NCBI RefSeq assembly: GCF_003054265.1
Contig: NZ_QBKT01000003.1
Span: 372,001 to 436,000 of the forward strand
DNA length: 64,000 bases
Direction of reading: 5' to 3'
From: Kordia periserrulae
Lineage (GTDB): Bacteria; Bacteroidota; Bacteroidia; Flavobacteriales; Flavobacteriaceae
The notes under the pieces were generated by a model, which saw only the letters and a list, made by a program, of their open reading frames with translations, searched no databases and had not been told where the DNA came from. Of the stretch, positions 18,186 to 27,545 are shown in pieces (positions within the stretch are counted from its first letter, which is position 1; every line of letters begins with the position of its first letter). The position numbers were made by a program, and so were the translations under genes.

Positions 18186-19123
18186 TTACAAATAAACAAA
18201 TAGATATACTTTGCGTTGGCGAAGCATTGGTTGATTTTATCGGACATCAAGATGGTGTACTCATAAGTGATACGCGCGATTATCACAGGTATTTGGGCGG
18301 TTCGCCTACAAATGTCGCTATGAATACAGCACGTTTGGGCTTGCAATCTACTTTAGTAGCAACCATTGGAAATGATGGTTTGGGAAGTTATATTGTAGAG
18401 CGATTAAACGAAATCAATATTGATACAACACATATCAAACAAACAAAAACGCATCCTACATCGGTCATATTTGTGTCGCGTTCCAAAGATACACCCGATT
18501 TTATTCCTTACAGAAGTGCCGATTTTCTAATCACCGAAGAGCAACTCCCTTCAGAATTATTACAACAAGCAAGCATATTTCACACTACGTGCTTTGCGTT
18601 GAGTAAAAATCCGGCGCAAGAAACTATTATTCAAAAAGCAGCAGAAGCTTTTGCGTTGGGTTGTAGGCTCAGTATCGATATTAATTATTCCGAAAAAATT
18701 TGGAGCGACAAAGCAAACGCGCTTGAGATTATCAAAAAATATTGTAGTTACAATCCTTTGGTAAAAATCAGCGAAGACGATATTGCGCGCCTGTTCGGTA
18801 CAGAAACTTCACATGATGCGGTATTTGATTTCTTCCATTCATTAGGCGTTGACATTGTATGCTTGACTTTGGGAAAACACGGCGTAAAACTCTCTCAAAA
18901 AGGGAAAGACTTAGTTCTAATGCCTGCCATAAAGATTAATAAAGTTATGGATGCTACAGGTGCAGGCGATGCGTTTTGGTCAGGATTTTTATTTGCGTAT
19001 CTCAAAGAAAAATCTATTGAAGACTGCTTGCATATTGCTTTACAATTGGCTGCGTTAAAACTTCAAAATGTGGGTAGGTTGCCTAATAATATTAATATTC
19101 TCTCTGAACTTCTTAAAAAGTAG
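18182..19123 (+). CDS. PfkB-family sugar kinase, probable fructokinase
   Basis: About 313 residues from GTG 18182, which overlaps the preceding TGA by 4 bp; this start places ILCVGEALVDFIG right at the N-terminus as usual. Signature 1 region GGSPTNVAMNTARLG at about residue 38-52; signature 2 DATGAGDAFWSGFLFA at about 256, with the catalytic Asp in GAGD. The family phosphorylates fructose, ribose, adenosine or related sugars with ATP; ribokinase-type length and the upstream invertase-like gene favour fructokinase. It is the last gene of the operon. Cytoplasmic. Confidence 0.85.
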   Translation: MITNKQIDILCVGEALVDFIGHQDGVLISDTRDYHRYLGGSPTNVAMNTARLGLQSTLVATIGNDGLGSYIVERLNEINIDTTHIKQTKTHPTSVIFVSRSKDTPDFIPYRSADFLITEEQLPSELLQQASIFHTTCFALSKNPAQETIIQKAAEAFALGCRLSIDINYSEKIWSDKANALEIIKKYCSYNPLVKISEDDIARLFGTETSHDAVFDFFHSLGVDIVCLTLGKHGVKLSQKGKDLVLMPAIKINKVMDATGAGDAFWSGFLFAYLKEKSIEDCLHIALQLAALKLQNVGRLPNNINILSELLKK

Positions 19124-19216
19124 TCCGTACACATATCAAAATCGATTTTTTTTAGATTTTTAGTGGTATTAATGGAGTAAATCTTACAACTTAGCGTAGA
19201 TGGTGGTTTAGTTTTT

Positions 19217-19848
19217 TTAAAACTTTTTGGCACTTCCTTCAAAATTCAACAGATACATTCCTGACGACAAGTTGCTTATATCAATGACTGTATTGGAAAT
19301 GAACTTGATAGTATTTATTTCTCTTCCCAACATATCATACAATTTTTTTTTTGAAAGATCATATTTAATGCCTTCAATCGTGATTTGATGAGTTGCTGGA
19401 GTTGGATAGATTTTTATCGTTGCTACTTCTTCATTTTCTATGTGTAATGTAACCGTATATTCGATAGCACCAATATCAGGATTACGATCTCTTGTTGTGT
19501 TAAAGAAATCAATTGTAGGTGCATCTTGCAATGCTGTAGAAGGATTTCTGGCCTTAGAAGTCGCTTGCAAAGTAAAATCAAATTTTTCTGCATTTACAAA
19601 TAATAAATCAACTATTTGCGTGTTGACTTGTCGGGAAGCAACATTTGCGTTTTCGCTAATAGGACCATCCGTTCCATCGATAATATTATTATCAAACCAT
19701 CTGCAGCAGCGATAGGAGAAGCAATTGCAGATTTACTCAAATTGGAATCAATCACACTGATATTTATTTCTAGAATACAATATTTTGGATTAAAAATTTT
19801 ACAAGCGTATACATTATGAATATTGTATAAAATTTCTTCACTATACAT
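19217..19848 (-). pseudogene. Remnant of a T9SS beta-helix (choice-of-anchor Q type) protein, frameshifted
   Basis: The C-terminal 120 or so residues read RNPDIGAIEY, a standard end of choice-of-anchor Q/parallel beta-helix repeats, then a T9SS type A sorting domain (KIYPTPATHQITIEG, LSSGMYLLNFEG). Upstream the frame breaks near 19700: SPIAAADG in one frame continues as FDNNIIDGTDGPISENANV in another, and no signal peptide or full beta-helix exists before about 19848. About 200 codons remain. It is a decaying copy of a surface protein gene next to a probable mobile or defence-type helicase gene. Confidence 0.75.
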
Positions 19849-19953
19849 AAAAGATTAGCTTCTTTTTAGTAAATTGGCTTAGAATATGTAAAATAATAAA
19901 CCAAAAAACACGCTATCAATTCCCTCATGTCAATCCTAGGCAGGATAGTTTGC

Positions 19954-19979
19954 AGTACAAAGCTATAGCGCTTTGTACT
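19954..19979. promoter_or_regulatory. Perfect 10-bp-arm inverted repeat just before the RecQ-UvrD fusion gene
   Basis: Arms AGTACAAAGC (19954-19963) and GCTTTGTACT (19970-19979) with a 6-nt loop; the right arm ends 11 nt before the ATG at 19991. There is no T-run after it. It may be an operator or a structure in the leader that hides the start; it is too close to the start codon to be a useful terminator. Confidence 0.5.
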
Positions 19980-19990
19980 ACACATACTAT

Positions 19991-22900
19991 ATGAATACGA
20001 AACTTTTGTATATAGATATTGAAACCACACAACAAGGTCAGATAAAAGATGTGGGCGCGTTGCTTGGCAATCGAAAATTACACACGTCTTCTGTACAAGC
20101 ATTGAAACCTTTTATTAATACTGCCGAGTATATTTGCGGACACAATATTATAGCTCATGATATTCCTTTATTAGCAAAAGTACTTGGGAGTGAAATCTTT
20201 CAGCATAAAAAAATTGTAGATACTTTATTGTGGTCTCCAATTCTTTTTAATGAGAATCCTTATCATAAACTTGTAAAAGGATATAAAATTGTTAATGATA
20301 GCGAATATAATAATCCGCTTTCAGATTGTATCCTTACGGAAGAATTATTAAATAATGAACAAAACGCTTTCTCTTCTCTTTCTGCGGAGTTGAAACATAT
20401 ATACGCAAGTTTACTCTCAAAATCAGAAGCGTATAAAGATTTTTTACAATTAGTAGATTTTCAACCAAACCGTATAGTTTCAAATGAATTTCTACATCAA
20501 TTTTTAAAAGATAGTATATGTAATCAGTCTGATATTGAAAAGATAGTACGAGAACACCCTGTTGAATTAGCATACGTAATAGCATTAATTACGGCAAATG
20601 AAAATTCTATTTTACCCAATTGGGTTCGTAAAAACCATCCGAAGACACAGCAAATTTTAGATACAATTCGTTTCCAATACTGCGGAAATGAAAGCTGTCA
20701 CTATTGTAATTCTAAACTGCATCCACGTAGCGCATTACAAACATATTTTGGTTATTACAATTTCAGAAGTTTTGATGTAAATGAAATAGTAAGTTTACAA
20801 GAACAAACTGTAAGAGCAGGATTAAAAGACACATCATTTGTAGCAGTATTTCCAACAGGAGGCGGAAAATCGCTCACTTTTCAATTACCTGCTTTGATGA
20901 AAGGTGATTTGTCACGGCAGCTAACAGTTGTCATTTCTCCGTTAGTATCTTTAATGAAAGATCAGGTAGATAATTTGGAACGAAAGTTTAATATTATCAA
21001 AGCGGTTGCTATTAATGGTTTATTATCTCCTTTAGAGCGACAAGATGCTATTGAACGTGTTGAAAAGGGAGATGCAAAATTGTTATACATTTCTCCGGAG
21101 TCGTTGCGTTCGCCTACTATTTTACGAATCTTACAGCAGCGTTCTATAGCACGGTTTGTGATAGATGAAGCACATTGTTTTTCTTCTTGGGGACAAGATT
21201 TTAGAGTCGATTATTTATATATTGGTGAGTTTATAAAGGAATTACAATCCAAAGAAATTTCAAGAAATATTCCTGTTTCTTGCTTTACAGCAACGGCAAA
21301 ACCAAAAGTAATTGAAGATATTAAAGCATATTTTCTATCTAAATTAAGCGTTCAACTAAAAGAATTTGTCACAAGAGCCAATCGTGTCAATTTAGAATAT
21401 GAAGTAATTGATATAAAAGATACGGACAAGAAAATACGTAAATTGCTTTTACTCCTAGAAGATTGTGAAAAGCCTGCTATCATCTATGCTTCCCGAACCA
21501 AAAGAGTAGAAGAAATTCATGAGAAGATAACCGAAAAAGGATACAATGCAACCTATTTTCATGGAAAATTAGATAAGGACGTGAAGAAGCTTCATATGGA
21601 TGCTTTTATGAATGATGATAAGGAAATCATTGTGGCAACTTCTGCTTTTGGAATGGGAGTTGACAAAGACGATGTGAAATCTGTTATTCACTATAATATT
21701 TCTGATTCTTTAGAAAACTATGTACAAGAAGCTGGTCGTGCAGGAAGAGATGAAAAAATTAAAGCAAAATGTTATGTGTTGTTTAATGAAGATGATTTAA
21801 ACAAACATTTCAGTTTATTACAACAAACAAAAATTAATCATAAAGAAATTCAGCAAGTATGGCAAGCATTGAAATATTTGGCTAGAAAAAAAACTAACAA
21901 CATTAGCAATTCCGCACTTGAAATAGCACAAAAAGCAGGTTGGGATACTGAAATTAAAGATTTAGAAACCAAAGTAAAAACTTCCATTGCTGCCTTGGAA
22001 GATCAAGGGTTTTTACAACGAAAACAAAATTCGCCACGTGTCTTTGCGGATAGTTTATTAGTTCCTAAACTTAGTAATGCCTTGGAAAAACTCAAAAAAA
22101 GTCCTATTGTAACAGAACAACAAATGACGAATTGTTCAAGAGTTTTACAACGAATCATTACAGACAAAGAATGTCGAATTGATTATATCGCTGAACGCAC
22201 AGGAATGAGTATTAAAGAAGTTCAAAATACGGTTACTACTTTAAGAACACTAAAAATTTTGGGTGATGCTAGAGATTTGACAGCGTTTATCAGTTTGGTA
22301 CAATCGAGAAATGGTTCAAAAAATATATTACAACGATATGTAGTTCTTGAAAAAGCACTGATTCAGTTTCTGCAAAAAGATGTAAAAATTTCTCTGCGTG
22401 AATTGAATCAGAATATGATTAATGCAAACGTTGAGCAGACTTCAATTAGTGATATAAAGAATATTCTAAATTATTGGGAGATTCGAAATTTCATCTCAAA
22501 AAAACGGATTCATAGAGAAACAGAAAGATACAGTATCAAAATAAAAGATTATGACTCTTTAATAAAAGATATTGAATGGAGACATGAGTTGGCAGCGGAT
22601 ACACTTGAAATCCTCATAATTCTTTATAAAAATCAAAAAGGGAAGCTTCCTAATGATGGCAAACGAGATTTACCAGTAGGTTTTTCTATGCTAGAGTTGA
22701 AAGCTAAAAATGAAGGTTCAGGACTTTTTAGTGTAGATAAAAACCATGAGATAAAGCAATACGAGCGCACATTATTATATCTCAATCAAATAAAATCTAT
22801 ACAGTTAGAAGGAGGTTTTATGGTGTTTTACAATCGGTTAAACATTAGAGACATCAAAGACTCTATTCGTGTTTTTACAAATGAGAATTATGAAAAAATA

Positions 22901-24823
22901 AGGCTTCATTATCAGCATAAAACACAACAAATACATATTGTGGGCGAATATGCAAAGCGCAGATTGCAAAACTACAAATCAGCGTTGCTATTTGTGAGTG
23001 ATTATTTCAGTTTACCTTATGAAGATTTTCTGAGAAAATATTTTCCAAAAAGAAATCAAAGAGTTCAGTTAGAAAGAGCGATAAGCACAAAACGCTTCAA
23101 GCAAATATTTGGGGAGTTAGATACGGATCAGTTAGAAATAGTAAACGATGGAGATTCCGATACTATTTTAGTACTTGCAGGTCCAGGAAGTGGAAAAACT
23201 AGAGTTTTAGTGCATAAAATAGCAAGCTTATTATTGTTAGAAGATATCAAACCAGAGCAATTTTTAATGTTGACATTTTCCAAAGCTGCTTCACTAGAAT
23301 TTAAAGACAGGGCGACGAAATTAGTGCCAGAATACGCGCGATTTATCAAAATAACAACATTTCATGGTTTTTGCTTTCAATTGCTAGGACAATTGGGCGA
23401 TTTAGAAAAGTCGCAAAACATTATAAAAGATTGTGTAAAAGCGATTAAAAACGAAGAAATAGACATCACAGCCATAGAAAATAAAAGTGTTTTGCTATTA
23501 GATGAGTTTCAAGATGTAAGTGCGGATGAATGGGAGTTGATACAAATTATTATTAAAAAGGCAGGAAATATCAGAGTAATTGCCGTAGGTGATGACGATC
23601 AAAATATATATGAATTTCGTGGTTCATCAAACACACACATGATTGACTTTTACAAAAATTATAAGGCTAAACCGTATACCTTAATTAGAAATTATAGAAG
23701 TAGCACGCAAATTGTAACTTTTAATAATGAAATATTAAAAAATATAGAGAATCGAATTAAAACTAAAACATTAGTGCCTGCAGATGATACATTAGTTGAA
23801 AATGTGAAGCTCATACGATATACCTCAAACTACTTGGAACAATCACTAGTAAACAAACTTATTTCCGATGATTATGCAGGAACTAGAGCTGTGTTGGTAA
23901 GAACCAATAAACAAGCGTTGATGATACAAACATTCCTAAAAAGTGCAGGACAAAAAACGAAATTAATTGCTGGATTGGATGGTTTTCGACTTTCCGATTT
24001 GTATGAAATACGAACTTTTACAGAATATCTAAAAAACAACAAAAAAGAAACAGGTTTTATTTTAGATTCCATTTGGAAAGAAGCAAAGGAAGTTTTGACA
24101 GAAACGCATAGAGAAAGTATTCATTTAGAAACGTGCTATGCAATCATTTCTAGATTTGAAAAAAGTTATCCAGACTATAAACTGTTGATAGATTGGTATG
24201 AGTATATTCGTGAAATTAACATGCAAGATGCCGTGAATATACATAGCAATGTAATTCTAATAGCTACAATTCACAAAGCAAAAGGGAAAGAGTTTGATCA
24301 TGTATACATGTTACTGGATACTTATAAATTTGATACAGCAGAAGCAAAGCGTGTATTATATGTAGGTTGTTCGCGCGCAAAACTTAGTTTGCAATTACAT
24401 TGTAATAGTAATTTCTTTGATGAGTTTAAAAATGATGCATTCGAAACCATTTTATTTAAAGGAACTACACACCAACCTTCATCTTTTGAAATTGTCTTAA
24501 ATCATAAAGAAATCAATTTGAGTTCCATAAAATTTGGAAATATACCCTATAGAATTTCAAAATTAATTTCTGGCGGTCAGTTACAAAAAGACGTAGTACA
24601 ATTTAAAACTAATGACGCTTTAGGATTAGCAAATTTGAAGGGTGAAAATATTCTACTATTTTCCAAAGATTTTTTAAAAGATAAGCACGGTGTTTTTGAA
24701 AAAGATGCTTATAAACTAATGAATGGTACTGTAGAATATTTAGTCTATTGGTATGATAAAAACGAAGAAAAAGAATATACAATAGTGTTACCAAGATTAC
24801 GCTACGAAAAAATTACACCCTAA
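19991..24823 (+). CDS. Giant fusion: DEDD exonuclease-like, RecQ helicase and UvrD-like helicase
   Basis: About 1610 residues from the ATG at 19991 (a TTG 18 nt upstream is in frame but sits in the hairpin). Residues 1-125 resemble a DnaQ-type exonuclease: LYIDIETT (Asp 8, Glu 10), HNIIAHD (Asp about 57) and LSDCILTEELL (Asp about 112), without the usual His before the last Asp. Residues about 235-245 hold a CxxxxCxxC-like cluster. RecQ core at about 265-640: PTGGGKS at about 288-294, DEAH at about 392, QEAGRAGRD at about 578. Winged-helix-like segments follow. The UvrD/SF1 part starts at about 1050: GPGSGKT at about 1062, DEFQDV at about 1170, GDDDQNIYEFRG at about 1200, IHKAKGKEFD at about 1427. 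A DNA repair or anti-mobile-element role is likely; the function is not established from sequence. Its end overlaps the convergent nuclease gene by 11 bp. Confidence 0.85.
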   Translation: MNTKLLYIDIETTQQGQIKDVGALLGNRKLHTSSVQALKPFINTAEYICGHNIIAHDIPLLAKVLGSEIFQHKKIVDTLLWSPILFNENPYHKLVKGYKIVNDSEYNNPLSDCILTEELLNNEQNAFSSLSAELKHIYASLLSKSEAYKDFLQLVDFQPNRIVSNEFLHQFLKDSICNQSDIEKIVREHPVELAYVIALITANENSILPNWVRKNHPKTQQILDTIRFQYCGNESCHYCNSKLHPRSALQTYFGYYNFRSFDVNEIVSLQEQTVRAGLKDTSFVAVFPTGGGKSLTFQLPALMKGDLSRQLTVVISPLVSLMKDQVDNLERKFNIIKAVAINGLLSPLERQDAIERVEKGDAKLLYISPESLRSPTILRILQQRSIARFVIDEAHCFSSWGQDFRVDYLYIGEFIKELQSKEISRNIPVSCFTATAKPKVIEDIKAYFLSKLSVQLKEFVTRANRVNLEYEVIDIKDTDKKIRKLLLLLEDCEKPAIIYASRTKRVEEIHEKITEKGYNATYFHGKLDKDVKKLHMDAFMNDDKEIIVATSAFGMGVDKDDVKSVIHYNISDSLENYVQEAGRAGRDEKIKAKCYVLFNEDDLNKHFSLLQQTKINHKEIQQVWQALKYLARKKTNNISNSALEIAQKAGWDTEIKDLETKVKTSIAALEDQGFLQRKQNSPRVFADSLLVPKLSNALEKLKKSPIVTEQQMTNCSRVLQRIITDKECRIDYIAERTGMSIKEVQNTVTTLRTLKILGDARDLTAFISLVQSRNGSKNILQRYVVLEKALIQFLQKDVKISLRELNQNMINANVEQTSISDIKNILNYWEIRNFISKKRIHRETERYSIKIKDYDSLIKDIEWRHELAADTLEILIILYKNQKGKLPNDGKRDLPVGFSMLELKAKNEGSGLFSVDKNHEIKQYERTLLYLNQIKSIQLEGGFMVFYNRLNIRDIKDSIRVFTNENYEKIRLHYQHKTQQIHIVGEYAKRRLQNYKSALLFVSDYFSLPYEDFLRKYFPKRNQRVQLERAISTKRFKQIFGELDTDQLEIVNDGDSDTILVLAGPGSGKTRVLVHKIASLLLLEDIKPEQFLMLTFSKAASLEFKDRATKLVPEYARFIKITTFHGFCFQLLGQLGDLEKSQNIIKDCVKAIKNEEIDITAIENKSVLLLDEFQDVSADEWELIQIIIKKAGNIRVIAVGDDDQNIYEFRGSSNTHMIDFYKNYKAKPYTLIRNYRSSTQIVTFNNEILKNIENRIKTKTLVPADDTLVENVKLIRYTSNYLEQSLVNKLISDDYAGTRAVLVRTNKQALMIQTFLKSAGQKTKLIAGLDGFRLSDLYEIRTFTEYLKNNKKETGFILDSIWKEAKEVLTETHRESIHLETCYAIISRFEKSYPDYKLLIDWYEYIREINMQDAVNIHSNVILIATIHKAKGKEFDHVYMLLDTYKFDTAEAKRVLYVGCSRAKLSLQLHCNSNFFDEFKNDAFETILFKGTTHQPSSFEIVLNHKEINLSSIKFGNIPYRISKLISGGQLQKDVVQFKTNDALGLANLKGENILLFSKDFLKDKHGVFEKDAYKLMNGTVEYLVYWYDKNEEKEYTIVLPRLRYEKITP

Positions 24824-26186
24824 CTTCCTCCACCGTAGTCAATTTCGGAACAATAACATTCCAGTTATGTACGTCTTTGATTTTCACTCTAAACGCATTT
24901 AGCGAAGAAGCTTCTCCGTGTATCAAATACACTTTTTCTGGAATGTTTTTAATGGTTGAAATCCATTGTAACAATCCACTTTGATCGGCATGCGCAGACA
25001 AACTTTCTATACTTTTAATGGTTGCCTTTACAGGATAATACTTTCCGAAAAAGCGTACTTCGTGCACACCTTCTTTCAAGGCTCTTCCGCGAGTTCCTTC
25101 TGCTTGATAGCCAATCAATAATACTGTGGTAGAAGGCTCATCAATAAGTTGTTGCAAATAGGTGAGCACTCTTCCGCCCGTAACCATGCCACTTCCTGCG
25201 ACAATGATTTTAGAACGCGTATCATCAATCGTTTCCCAAGTTTCTCGGTAGGATTCAATAATAGTTACATGATTGCACATCGCTTGGTACTCTTCTGGTG
25301 AAAGCTTATGCCATTTCGGAAATCGCTTAAAAACATCCAACACATTGCTGCCCATCGGACTGTCAATGAAAATTGGAATATTCGGAATCTTATTTTTTTG
25401 GTACAATTTCCATAAAATGTACATCAGCGTCTGCAAACGCTCCACGGCAAAACTCGGAATGATGAGGTTTCCTTTGTTGCGAATGGTTTCGTTAATGGTG
25501 TCAGCCAAAATTTCCTCAACATCTTCTTCAGGATGTAACTTGTCGCCATATGTACTTTCTATAAAGAGAAAATCTGCCCACTCAGGCGTTTTTGGAGCGT
25601 CTAGCAAATAATCGTTTTGTCGTCCAATATCTCCCGAAAACACAAAGCGTTTCCCGTGAATGTCCAATTCAATAAACGTGGAACCAATAATATGTCCGTT
25701 GTACTGAAAACGATAGCTGATATGCTCGGAAAGTGGTATCCAAGTAGCTTCCATTTCCACCTGAAACAATTGAATGGTTGCTTCGGCTTCTTTTTTGGTG
25801 TAAAAAGGCAACGCAGGTTGGTGTTTGGAATAGTTTTCTTTATTGGCTTTTTCGGCTTCTTCTTCGTGAATTTTGGCACTATCTTTCAAAATAATTTCCG
25901 CAATGGCAAGCGTAGGAGCAGTGCCTACTATTTTTCCTGTAAATCCTTGTTTTACCAATCGCGGTAAATAGCCTACATGGTCTAAATGTCCGTGCGTTAA
26001 CAATACAATATCAATAGCAGGAACATTCACAGGCAAATCGCACCAATTGAGTTCGCGGAGTTCTTTCAATCCTTGAAACATGCCGCAATCAATCATGATA
26101 TGTTTTTCAGCAGTTTCCAGTAAAAACTTAGAACCTGTAACCACGCCAGCGGCACCTAAAAAATTGATTTTTACAAACTCGCTCAT
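24813..26186 (-). CDS. Metallo-beta-lactamase/beta-CASP RNA-processing nuclease
   Basis: About 457 residues from ATG 26186, which overlaps the preceding stop (ATGA). THGHLDHVGY at about 62-70 is the zinc-binding motif 2, SGDIGR at about 190 is motif 4, and the beta-CASP insert carries the CPSF73-like SFAVERLQTL segment, GSGMVTGGR and the final SAHADQSG and LIHGE motifs. Such proteins cleave RNA in 3-prime end formation or decay. The operon order is hibernation factor, ATP-cone nuclease, this gene, driven by an FNR-like promoter at 27434-27476. That suggests RNA turnover in energy-limited or oxygen-limited cells. Cytoplasmic. Confidence 0.85.
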   Translation of the reverse strand: MSEFVKINFLGAAGVVTGSKFLLETAEKHIMIDCGMFQGLKELRELNWCDLPVNVPAIDIVLLTHGHLDHVGYLPRLVKQGFTGKIVGTAPTLAIAEIILKDSAKIHEEEAEKANKENYSKHQPALPFYTKKEAEATIQLFQVEMEATWIPLSEHISYRFQYNGHIIGSTFIELDIHGKRFVFSGDIGRQNDYLLDAPKTPEWADFLFIESTYGDKLHPEEDVEEILADTINETIRNKGNLIIPSFAVERLQTLMYILWKLYQKNKIPNIPIFIDSPMGSNVLDVFKRFPKWHKLSPEEYQAMCNHVTIIESYRETWETIDDTRSKIIVAGSGMVTGGRVLTYLQQLIDEPSTTVLLIGYQAEGTRGRALKEGVHEVRFFGKYYPVKATIKSIESLSAHADQSGLLQWISTIKNIPEKVYLIHGEASSLNAFRVKIKDVHNWNVIVPKLTTVEEVRV

Positions 26187-27040
26187 GTTGTTTCGTTTGA
26201 AAGATTGCACAATAATGTAATTTCACGTAAAATTTTTTCTTGTCGTGTTTCCGAAATGTTCAAATGGTCTAGGAAAAATTTATCATGAAGCAATTCGCGA
26301 CACAACACAATATCTCTACTCAATAAAAACTGCTTTTCGCGTTTTGTAAGCAATGTAGAAACCGTAATTGGATACAAACCCAATCGGTCAATTCTATCTT
26401 TTAAACTTTCATTTTCAGGATAATCCCAACTGAGCAAATACAAACCTACGCAATTTCCATACGTTAAGGCATCTTTGGTAAATCGGGTGTTGGTGACTAC
26501 CCAACCTTTGGTCAATTTCGTACTTCTTTTAGCATTGCCATTCCAATGCGATTTTACATCATTATAACGCGAATGAATGTACAACGGCACTTTAACATTG
26601 CAGGCAATTCCTTGTTCGCTGTGAAACTTACACTCAATCACCGTCGTTTCTCCGTTTTTATTAGCAATGACGTCAATTTCATGTGAAACACAGGTTCCTT
26701 GCATAATTTTTCCAACATCCGTATCGTAGCCCGAATACGTCAAAATAGCACTTACAAAACGTTCAAAAGGAAATCCTGTGGGACCTAATTCGTAAATGGC
26801 TTTTTTCAGTTTGTATTTGGATGCAAAGTAACTTTTCTTTCGTTTTAAAAGGGCAAAGGCTCTGTTGTAAATTTCTTTGGTAGAAATGCCTTGATACAAC
26901 TCGTCGCGTACTTTATCTAAAATCTGATTGATAAAGTTTTCATCCGCACCAGTTCGTTTTAATGAAGCGCGAAGTTTATGCAGTGAAAACTTTACTTTTT
27001 CTCCTGAAGATTTCACAATATTGAAGTCGCTTTGTGTCAT
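26183..27040 (-). CDS. ATP-cone domain fused to Mrr-like restriction endonuclease domain
   Basis: About 285 residues from ATG 27040 (a TTG-initiated longer form is less likely). Residues 3-88 are an ATP cone (VKSSGEKVKFSLHKLRASL, TKEIYNRAFALLKR), the nucleotide-sensing module of ribonucleotide reductases. Residues about 92-215 are a PD-(D/E)XK nuclease of the Mrr type: GFPFERFVSAIL, then HEIDVIA (Asp about 123) and VIECKFH (Glu about 136, Lys about 138). The combination suggests a nuclease whose activity follows the ATP/dATP level. It overlaps the beta-CASP gene start by 4 bp and lies 50 bp downstream of the hibernation factor gene. Confidence 0.8.
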   Translation of the reverse strand: MTQSDFNIVKSSGEKVKFSLHKLRASLKRTGADENFINQILDKVRDELYQGISTKEIYNRAFALLKRKKSYFASKYKLKKAIYELGPTGFPFERFVSAILTYSGYDTDVGKIMQGTCVSHEIDVIANKNGETTVIECKFHSEQGIACNVKVPLYIHSRYNDVKSHWNGNAKRSTKLTKGWVVTNTRFTKDALTYGNCVGLYLLSWDYPENESLKDRIDRLGLYPITVSTLLTKREKQFLLSRDIVLCRELLHDKFFLDHLNISETRQEKILREITLLCNLSNETT

Positions 27041-27090
27041 GACGTATTTTTCTATAAATACCAAGAAATAATGTTAGAATACCTGTACTT

Positions 27091-27393
27091 TTACAAATAG
27101 GGTTTTAGTGTGCTTTTGCGTTTCTCTAATTGCTTTTCCAAATCTTTAATGGTATGTTTTACAGCTACTTCGTAATTCTCTTCATTGGAAGAAGCAAAAA
27201 TTCGCGGCCCGGACAAACTTGCTTCCATCTCACAAATATTTCCCTTTCCTTTTGGATCTTTTTCACTTTTAAAAAGTACATCTACGTGAATAATCATGTC
27301 ATACTTATTTGCCAGATGATTTAATTTTTCAGTCACATAACTTTCCATAGCTTCACTCGTTGCCATGTGGAGAAATTGAATATTTATTTTCAT
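27091..27393 (-). CDS. hpf: Ribosome hibernation-promoting factor (HPF/RaiA family)
   Basis: 100 residues, the short HPF form: INIQFLHMATSEAMESYV at the start, ANKYDMIIHVDVLF and basic C-terminal helices (KDLEKQLEKRKSTLK). It binds the 30S subunit and silences ribosomes in stationary phase. It is the first gene of the operon with the ATP-cone nuclease and beta-CASP nuclease, under an FNR-like box with a perfect TAGTTTTG -7 element. Confidence 0.88.
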   Translation of the reverse strand: MKINIQFLHMATSEAMESYVTEKLNHLANKYDMIIHVDVLFKSEKDPKGKGNICEMEASLSGPRIFASSNEENYEVAVKHTIKDLEKQLEKRKSTLKPYL

Positions 27394-27433
27394 AATTTTA
27401 AAAATTTAATAGTTGAATGTTTTTACACCCTAA

Positions 27434-27476
27434 CAAAACTACTAGAATACAAGCTCAAAAAACATGATATAGGTCA
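27434..27476 (-). promoter_or_regulatory. FNR-like box and -7 element for the hpf operon
   Basis: TGACCTATATCA (27465-27476, minus strand) with 23 nt to TAGTTTTG (27434-27441), a perfect TAnnTTTG. The box centre is 29 nt before the -7 element, as in four other promoters in this window. Confidence 0.75.
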
Positions 27477-27487
27477 TATTTGGTAAC

Positions 27488-27529
27488 TGAGGAATGTCAT
27501 TGGTAAACCGCAGAAATAATGTAACTTTG
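27488..27529 (+). promoter_or_regulatory. FNR-like box and -7 element for the TerB-like/metal ATPase operon
   Basis: TGAGGAATGTCA (27488-27499) and TAACTTTG (27522-27529). The box centre is 28 nt before the -7 element, one less than in the other promoters, and the left half-site is TGAG. It is divergent from the hpf promoter, 11 nt away. Confidence 0.55.
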
Positions 27530-27545
27530 TAAGAAACGCATCAAT

